DNA of 64,000 nt, from NCBI GenBank assembly GCA_037179385.1, contig CM074187.1, positions 8,122,001 to 8,186,000 on the forward strand. The letters are read 5' to 3'. The notes beneath the pieces were generated by a model that saw only the letters and a list, made by a program, of their open reading frames with translations, was not told the DNA's origin and did no database searches. Below are positions 27,501 through 36,500 of the stretch, one piece after another; position 1 is the first letter of the stretch, and the number at the start of each line of letters is the position of its first letter. Made by a program: the position numbers and the translations under genes. The DNA is from Holothuria scabra (taxonomy: Eukaryota; Echinodermata; Holothuroidea; Aspidochirotida; Holothuriidae).

Positions 27501-30500
27501 GAAGTTAACAGTTGGTTGAGTCTCTAAACCAGATGTGAGCTCTCAACCATCAGAAGTTTTGTTCTTCTCCAAGGTTTCGATGAGATAATAAGAGACTGGG
27601 GCTAAGAGAGTGAAAAGCAGTAGGAAAACTATAGTTTTGTTTGAACTGGTTAGAATTTGGAAACAGCTTTTGCCTATGAGACTGATCTTGATCTAGCTGC
27701 GTTTAATATTGCTTTTGCTTTGTAGTTTGAATATGTTTTACAATGTTTATATTTTTAGTATCAAATTATCATCAATGAATTTTTTGTTTTAATATTTGAT
27801 AACCGTTTCAATTTTGTTATCATTAAATGTACAGTATCAGGATATTATAAATCTCTGCTATAAATATTTAAATGACCACAGTGCACCACAATAGCTTAAC
27901 CAACCTGCACTGTATGAGGTATGGGAAGTTTGTTTCATATTTCATTTTTATGCATGATACTGTACCTGATCACCAAAACAATGTTTTCTCATTTCTGTTG
28001 TATGATTTGTATCTCAAGTTAAAAAAATCAAAAATATATATTTGTGAGCATGAAAAATGAATTCTGACAGTCCAATTCCCATCTTCATAGGATATTCCTG
28101 AGCTGAAATATAAAATGTTGAAGTTTATTAACTTCAAACAAATTAGCTGATTGCACAATAATTTGTGACTTTGTCTTGTTGTACAACTCACATAATATGC
28201 ATTGTTTCCCTTTAAAATTAAAAATGGTGTTAAGACTTTGAACACTTCCTGTTTACTTGCATAGCATGTTGCACAAGGAGGGCTTAATTACATCACCTCA
28301 TAAGAGTAAGAGTGCTGTCACACCTTGATACAATGTGCAGTAACATTCAGGAAAACAAAGAACTACAAAGGTTGTAATTTGAGTAGTACAAGAGTGACAT
28401 CACAAATTATTGCACAATGTACCATTTTAATTTGAGTGAATAAACTACATCATTTTATATCTTGGCTCTAGCATGTCTTATGAAGGTGGGAGTTGGACTG
28501 TTAGAATGTATTTTTCATGGTCTTTAATATATATAGATATATATGTATATATTTTTTTATTTTTTGACTTGAGGTACACTTAAAAAACTTAAACACAAAG
28601 TTCCACTGCTTCAAGATAACCATTGATCATTTATACATAAAAGTGTTTTGATTCTGTAGCATAGCTGCTCTAGTTCACAGTTGTGGCTTACTGGTTTGTT
28701 TTACCTACTTCATTGATTTAAAAGGGAGAGCTTGGACAAAGAGGGTACTGCTAGTATTATTGCAACTGTTTCAATTGAAATTAACCTTTTTGCTACCATT
28801 GTCGCTGATGGGTGACAAACACAAACTCAATGTACAGACCAATGTGGCTAATTGATGACTACTGGATAGACATTTTTATTCAGACCTGAAATATACTCTT
28901 AGACCCCCTTCTATTTCCAAGTTGTGTTCTATCGTACAGAAAATGAACTTATTATAGGCCTATATTATGTGGTGTATTACATGATATATCTTCATGTTGA
29001 GTTTTTGGCTGCAAAATCAAGTTGAAGTTAGCATCATAATGGCCTCACTTGAAACCAGTACTGGTAGGCCCAGCTTAGAGTTTGAGCTTTGTTGGGCTAG
29101 GTCAAGGACATACTGTATGCAGCTGAAAGGTTACAAGATTATGTAGTGGACCTTTTAAAACAAGCCAGGGTTATATCACATGAAAGATTCTGTTATACTG
29201 GACAACTTTTATATACAAATTTTTTTTTACAGAAGGCAAGAAATTACAATGACCATTCATTCTGTTGGTATCATAGGCAGAGAAGTGAGAGCAGTATACA
29301 GTGCGTGGTCCCGGAAGTGTTATTTAAAAAGCAAGTGATTGAAGACATAAGATAAATGACTTGCTCGTTGTACTTCATTTGCACATCTGTATACTTAGTT
29401 ATTTGATTCCTAATGAGGTGTGTAATATTAATGTAATTCTGTGAAAATAATCATAGAATTTCTGTAACAATCAGCAAGCCTCCTTTAGGTATGGTGACAA
29501 TTTGTATCATTAAATGTTGTTATGAATTTCTGTATCTACCTCTATAATTCAAAATGATTATATGGATAAACTTATTAAGTAAAAAACTTCATGGTTCTTT
29601 TATGTGAGAGTGATGATATCATTAGGTTTTCATCCAAGAAACAAAATGATTGACCTTAGTGGTTAGAGCATCTGCCTTTTAAGAGGGGGGGGGGTCAAAT
29701 TGTGGTTGAGTCATACCAAAGATTTTAAAATGGAACCTGATGCCTTCTTGCTGTGAAGATGTCATGTTTTGTCCAGTGGTAGAGAATCTGTTTCTCATGC
29801 CAGATGCCCAGGTTAAGTCGTTCCAAAGACTTTAAAAAGAAAAACCCAATGCTGTTATGTGTGATGCTCTCAATAATCACAAGAGTAGGGAAAGCAATCC
29901 AGTGTCCTACAACTGCAAAAAAGGGCTGTGGGTACTACTAGATTATTAGAGCTATATAACTCAAGGCTTCTTTTGTTGACAAAGTTGTAAAAATGTGCTT
30001 GTTATATGGCAGTGGGGAAATAAAGGGAGTGTATTTGTCCTGAAAGGTCAAGACCAGTCCCCCAAACTTATTATAAAGAAAAAGCTAAATATCACAATTT
30101 TTGTCTTATTTGGCTTTAAAGAATCTTTCAATATATTTAATGACTTCACTTTTGCATATTCAATGCAAATCAAGGGGTTATATCTTAAAAATTTTCACAT
30201 TTGTAGAAAAAAAAGGTTGTTACACTCACATGACTCTCAACAGCCAATCATGAAACAAGACAATATACTTCACTGCTTTCAGTTGGGATGACTTCTCTTG
30301 CCCTTTAAATGGTCAGTGGCAGTAAAAAAATTTGTCTAATTGCTTTATGTTTTTTTTGTTGTGTAAAGGTAGGCAAAAGCTTTACTAGTTCTAGCACTGT
30401 GAGCAAATTTGGGGTCATATAATCATTCATTTTTTGTATCTTTCTACTGGCAGCCCATGAAACCATTTGTTCTTTTGAGGGACAAATTGCAAGCTCAGGT

Positions 30501-33500
30501 GTTTGGTGCTGGTTATCCGAGTCTTCCTACCATGACATTGGAGGAGTTTTACCAGAAAGAAATTGATGAAGGAAAAATTCAGCTTGATTCCAGGTAAATT
30601 TTGATTAAAAGAAATGTTGTATTACAGCAGCCAAGAAGAATGGATTTCCAGATTTCATGGGTATGATGCAAAAATACTTAAATCTGAATTTTGGTCCAAA
30701 GAAATGATTTTTGGAAAAGCCATGTATTGTATAGTAAAGCAATGTGTCTCTTTAATGAAATGGTTACAGTTCATAGGTTATGCACTTCTCATTCATAAGG
30801 TCAGAAGAGGTACTGTTTTGGTTGGTGGGCCATGCCAGACTCTTTAGTCATGATACATAGCAGCCAAATTGATAAGATAGCAGCTGTGAGATGAACAAAA
30901 TGAAAATAGAATTTTCAGCCATTGATAAAAGACATGAAGTGTAAAAATTATTGTGAATGATTGCACTTTAAAAGTATATTTTGGTGGCATTTTATGAGGG
31001 TCTTGTAAGAACGAAAAACATTCCAGATTCCCTGTCGAATATCATATTCCTAAACCAAGATAAGCCTTTGTCAGTTTAAAGATTGGCTACTTTTGCTAAA
31101 AAATAGCTCCACTTTTTAACAAAGTTACTGAATGTTATGTAATTTGGGCACATTGTATCAGATTTTTTTTTTTTTGTATTTTTGGAATTGAAATTGAACG
31201 CACTGTTGTTCCTTGAAATTTGATACTGTTGGAATGTTTGAATATTTTACCTGTAGATCTAGCCTAACCCTATACCATATGTGGAGTATACAGTAGCAAC
31301 CAATTTTTGTAATGTTGACTGCAGTGGCATCAAAATCATAAATTGAATACAATGTCAATTAAATATGCTGTGATGACATCATAGATATCCCATCATGCAC
31401 TATATTTCAAGAAAAAATGTGATTCTTTGAAAATCTTCCAAATGCAATGTGCAATTGAGATGCAGTATTTACCTCCTGAAAGAGAAACGTGTTCTGCATA
31501 TTTTAAAGTAAATGAACTTTTTCTCTGGCAAACCCCTTTAAAAATATCTTAATTTTATTTTTTGATTGTGCAAATATTCAATCTGTGACTGAAGCTGAAA
31601 GTACTAAATTTTACAATATATTATAATCAAAGACTTGAAAAAGATAAATACATGCAGTCATAATGCCAAACACTTAAAATAATAGAAAGACATGAAACAC
31701 ACATAACCAAAAATAACAATTTAAAGGGGATATGATACACCCAAAGTTTCTAACATTTTTATTTGATATTTGAGAATAACCCTAAGGTTCTAAATACAGT
31801 CACACTTGCTCTCAAAAATGGATATATCACAGTAATTAATTTTGGCAGTCTAGGACTTTCACATACAGCAAGAAAGTGTAGTTCAGTGAGAGAGAAGCAT
31901 ACTGCAATAGTGCCATCAAAATATATCCCAGTATTTTTCTTAACATTTGCTGTTTTCTGGTAGGAATCCTACCCCTCAAGAAGAGGCAGAAGAGAAAGAG
32001 GCTTCAGAAGTCAAGAAGGAAGTAGAGATTGAGACAGATGATCCTGCTGCCCTCCAGAAAGCAAGAGAATGGGATGACTGGAAGGATGGTAAGATATTTT
32101 AATATGTGCTCTTTATTCCACTTAACAGATTACTCTAATTATTAAGAAAATAGGCTCAATGAAAGTTCTTTTGACATACAAAATAAATATTTTCGTTAGA
32201 ATGGTCACACTGACCTACATCTATATTACAAGCATAATTTTTTTTATGTTAAGCTGTACCATTTCCACCCTTGGCAATTAGGTCTGTACAGCAAGCTTTG
32301 TCCAGGGTGCAATTCAATGCCATACATCATGTTTTCTCTGCAAATTGAGTTGCTTTATTTACTGGAAACAGCCGAGTCTTTATCAAATTTTCATGATTTA
32401 TTTTCTCAGAGATCCTGCCTTAACCAACATTTAAACAACATGTGGATTTTCAGTGATTAAGCTGTCTGCAGGGATAATTTCCTCTATAAATGAAGTACAT
32501 GAAATAGCACCTTTTCAAATCATCTACCACTAAAGAGTCTATTCTTCACCTTTTGGCAGAAAATCTCTATATTACTTAACGACAAGGATGTAGCTGCATG
32601 GGGTGTGGTTTTTTCCAGTGACATCCATCACTCCATAGTCCCACCCAGCACTCTTAAGAAAATACACCTCTCCCCACTCACCACAAATCTGCCAAATGAG
32701 ACCTAAAACTAGCCCAAAATTCAATTCCTAAAGTAAAATGAGGTTACAATGAAGAATTAATGCCTAAAAAATGGGGTAGATGCCATCGGAGTAAAAGGCA
32801 CTTTCCCAGATCAGACAATTACCTGGACCTCAAATTTGACTATCTTCATCCCTGCTTGATGATTTTTGTACCTGAAGTTGCAACTCCTAAGATTTAGGAG
32901 CATAAACCTATTCAATTTAACCTTTAATTGTAGATTTCTAGCTGACCAGTTAATATGATGGAAAAAAATAAACCCTTGGCTTGGATCAGCCAGTCAGTTT
33001 TGGCACAACACTTTCTGAAATCCTACAAGACAACCCATATGCAGACTCAAAGCTATGAATTTTTTAAACTTAAATAACACCTAAACAATTCCATATTAAG
33101 GATAGTGAATTTTAGAAATAGTAGGTACACCACATGACTGAGAATTCATAATTAAGGAATAAACTGCATTTATTGGAGTATTCTTAGCGAGTAAACCACT
33201 GAGACTCCAGATTTTGGGAAAATAATAGTGAAGTCTTCAAAGCCAGAAAAAATGTTTTTCAAGGTTGACAGCTTTTTGTATGAAAAAACACTACCTTTGG
33301 GAGAACTTGACTAAGTTGACTATCAGTTGAAAAACTGTTTTGACTTAACATTTTGCACACTTGTATGTAGGGATGTGTAATTCTATATATGCAAATGCTT
33401 TGTACCATATAATGTTCATGCAATTACTTCACTGATCACTAACTTTATGTACATGTATCCACCAATACTAACAGTTTGGAACCATTGAAAAAATGTGGAA

Positions 33501-36500
33501 ACATATCTTTAAACCTAAAGGGAAAATATTATTTTTTGTTTTTTATTGCTTGTGGCTTTTCCTTTCAAATTGGCAAAATTTACCTTTTGTTAAACAGGTC
33601 AATCTATTGTTATACATATTTCATAACTATGCAAATAACTACTTGCTCCCAGGGGATCTCTTGTTTTTGTTAAACATAACTTTTCCTTTTTGAGTTCATT
33701 GAGCATCATTGAAGGCCTAATTGTAAAAAAGAAAAATGTGATCAGATGGGATATTTTATTCCAAGTTTACATTCAAAGAAATATATTAAGGGTAGATAAT
33801 TCTGGAGACCAATCTGTGGGGCATGTTTTTCATATATTGCAAGGTGTAGGTACAGTTTTCTTCTTGTGAAATGACTTCTCAGTTTGTCAGGTTTCCTTAT
33901 TAACAATTTCCTCAAAACAATATGTTTTCCTTTTCTTCCATATAAGTAACATTGTAAGGTTGCATAGCAACAATGAAAACAATGACATCAAAGGACACCA
34001 CAGGATTACTGCACATCATTTTAAAAGATAAGAGAAATACCATTAGAAACATGACTTGGCAAATATTAATTATGAGGACAGTTGTGATAATGGGAAATGA
34101 TACGTTTGCCTTACAGAAAATTATCAAATTTTTTGAAAGCAACATTTAGACATGACAAACAGTTCACAGGAAGTCTTCTTTTGAAGAAGTCAACTTTTCA
34201 GAAACAGAAAGGCAGTTATTGCATGCCAGGTAAACATATGAAAAGAAAGTATACATATGTCACATCAGATCTGATTTTCCAGCAAAAATGAATCAAAGAT
34301 GAAACATAGCTCTTATGTTCCGCTTTTATTTTCCTAGATGGCTGCCATTTGAAGTTTTTTTCTGATAAACCAAACTGAACAATTGGATACAGCCCTATCT
34401 TAAAACATCCTTTATATTGTGATAGATTCATCATATTCCAACCCCCCTTTGTTCTGGCACTCCTATATTCTGACACCCCTATGTTCGAACATCCTTATAT
34501 TCCAACAACCCTTTGCTTGGGGGTATCTTAGTTGTGCCAACTTGATAGAATATGAATTTCTGGCCTGATTTTTAAGAAAATGTTCAGGTTCCATCAGACA
34601 GGTTGCATCCAGATTGAGGTTGTTCAAAAGAAAAATTTGGGATTTCCAAATGAAAATTAAAAGTGATAGTTGAACAATCTCTGCCATAGAAAACATATAT
34701 TTTATCCTGTTTTTTGTAAATTTCTATCTGTGTCTCAATGAAGGATGGTAGTCCATACCATTGTATAAAGACTGCATCTAGACCTGAAGAGAATTCTATA
34801 ACATGTTTTCTTGCTGATGTAAGGAACTAGCAGAGCTGCCAACCATTCTGTTTTTGCCAGAATAATTCTGTTTTTCTAGATAAAAATATGGCATTCTGTT
34901 TTTTCTTGTCAATTTCTGTTTTTTTTCCTTCAAAATTCTGATTTATAGGCCCATTTACCATACATAGTGATATGAATTGATAAGTTTGCAGTTTGCACTT
35001 CTAAGTTCTGCATAATAAGCCATACATGACCTGCACATATGATATGTGTACTTCACTGCAGATGCCAGATATCACCCACAGTACTTGCATTCCTGTACAA
35101 GTGGAGTGAACTCAGTTTCCCCAGACCCCATTATTGTGACCCTGGCACAGACTGCACAACTTGTCAAAAATAGTATGCTGTGCAGTTATTGTACAAGGTT
35201 GTAAGTTTTGTTTTGTAATATTCTGTTTTTTTGCTGGAAATTCTTTTTCTTGCCATTTGAGTTCCTTTTTTGGTTTCGATGAAAAGAGAAACCTATGCAT
35301 TCATGATGGCGTGTGTGTGTATGCATGTGTGTATGTGCGTGTGTATGTGTGTGTGGCTTTGTCTTTGTGTCAAACAGAGGACCTAAACAATAGACTTCCA
35401 GGTCCTCGGTAGTAAATTCAATAGATTTCTTAAGTCCTCGGTTGTCTAACAATAGACAGTCTATTGTGAAGGTTAGGGTTAGGGTTGTGACACTTTGCTT
35501 GTTTACACGATATCTTGAGAAGGGAAGATCTGATAGTTTTCAAACTTGGTACACAGACACCCCTTACAGAGAGGAAGAAGCCTATTAATTTTGGTTGAGG
35601 TCAAAGGTCATCTGGGGTCACAGGGGGTCAAAAACCGAAATCTTTGTTTACACAATATCTCAAGGTAGAAAACTTGGATTAATTTCAAACTTGATATGTT
35701 GATGCGTTATGATGTAAGAAAGCACCCTATTGATTTTGGTGGAGGTCAAAGGTCATTTGGGGTCACGTGGGTCAAACCCCGAAATCCTTGTTTTCACCAT
35801 ATCTCATGGTCGGAAACTTTGATTTATTTCAAACTTGATATGTTGATGCGTTAAGATGTAAGAAAGAACCGGATGTATTTTCGTGGAGGTCAAAGGTCAT
35901 TTGGGGTCACATGGGGTCAAACCCCGAAATCCTTGTTTTCACGATATCTCATGGTCGGAAACTTTGATTCATTTCAAACTTGATATGTTGATGCGTTAAG
36001 ATGTAAGAAAGAACCTGATATATTTTCGTGGAGGTCAAAGGTCATTTGGGGTCACACGGGGTCAAACCCAGAAATCCTTGTATACATGATGCATCATGGT
36101 AGGAAAGTTGGATTCATTTCAATCTTGATAGGTTGATGCGTTATGATGTAAGAAAGAACCCGACCAATTTTGGTGGAGGTCAAAGGTCATTTGGGGTCAC
36201 ATGGGGTCAAACCCCAGAAATCATGGTTTACACAATATCTGAAGGTAGGAAACTGATCCATTTCAAACTTGATATGTTGATGCGTTAAGATGTAAGAAAG
36301 AACCGGATATATTTTCGTGGAGGTCAAAGGTCATTTGGGGTCACGCGGGGTCAAACCCAGAAATCCTTGTATACATGATGCATCATGGTAGGAAAGTTGG
36401 ATTCATTTCAATCTTGATAGGTCGATGTGTTATGATGTAAGAAAGAACCTGACCAATTTTGGTGGAGGTCAAAGGTCATTTGGGGTCACATGGGGTCAAA

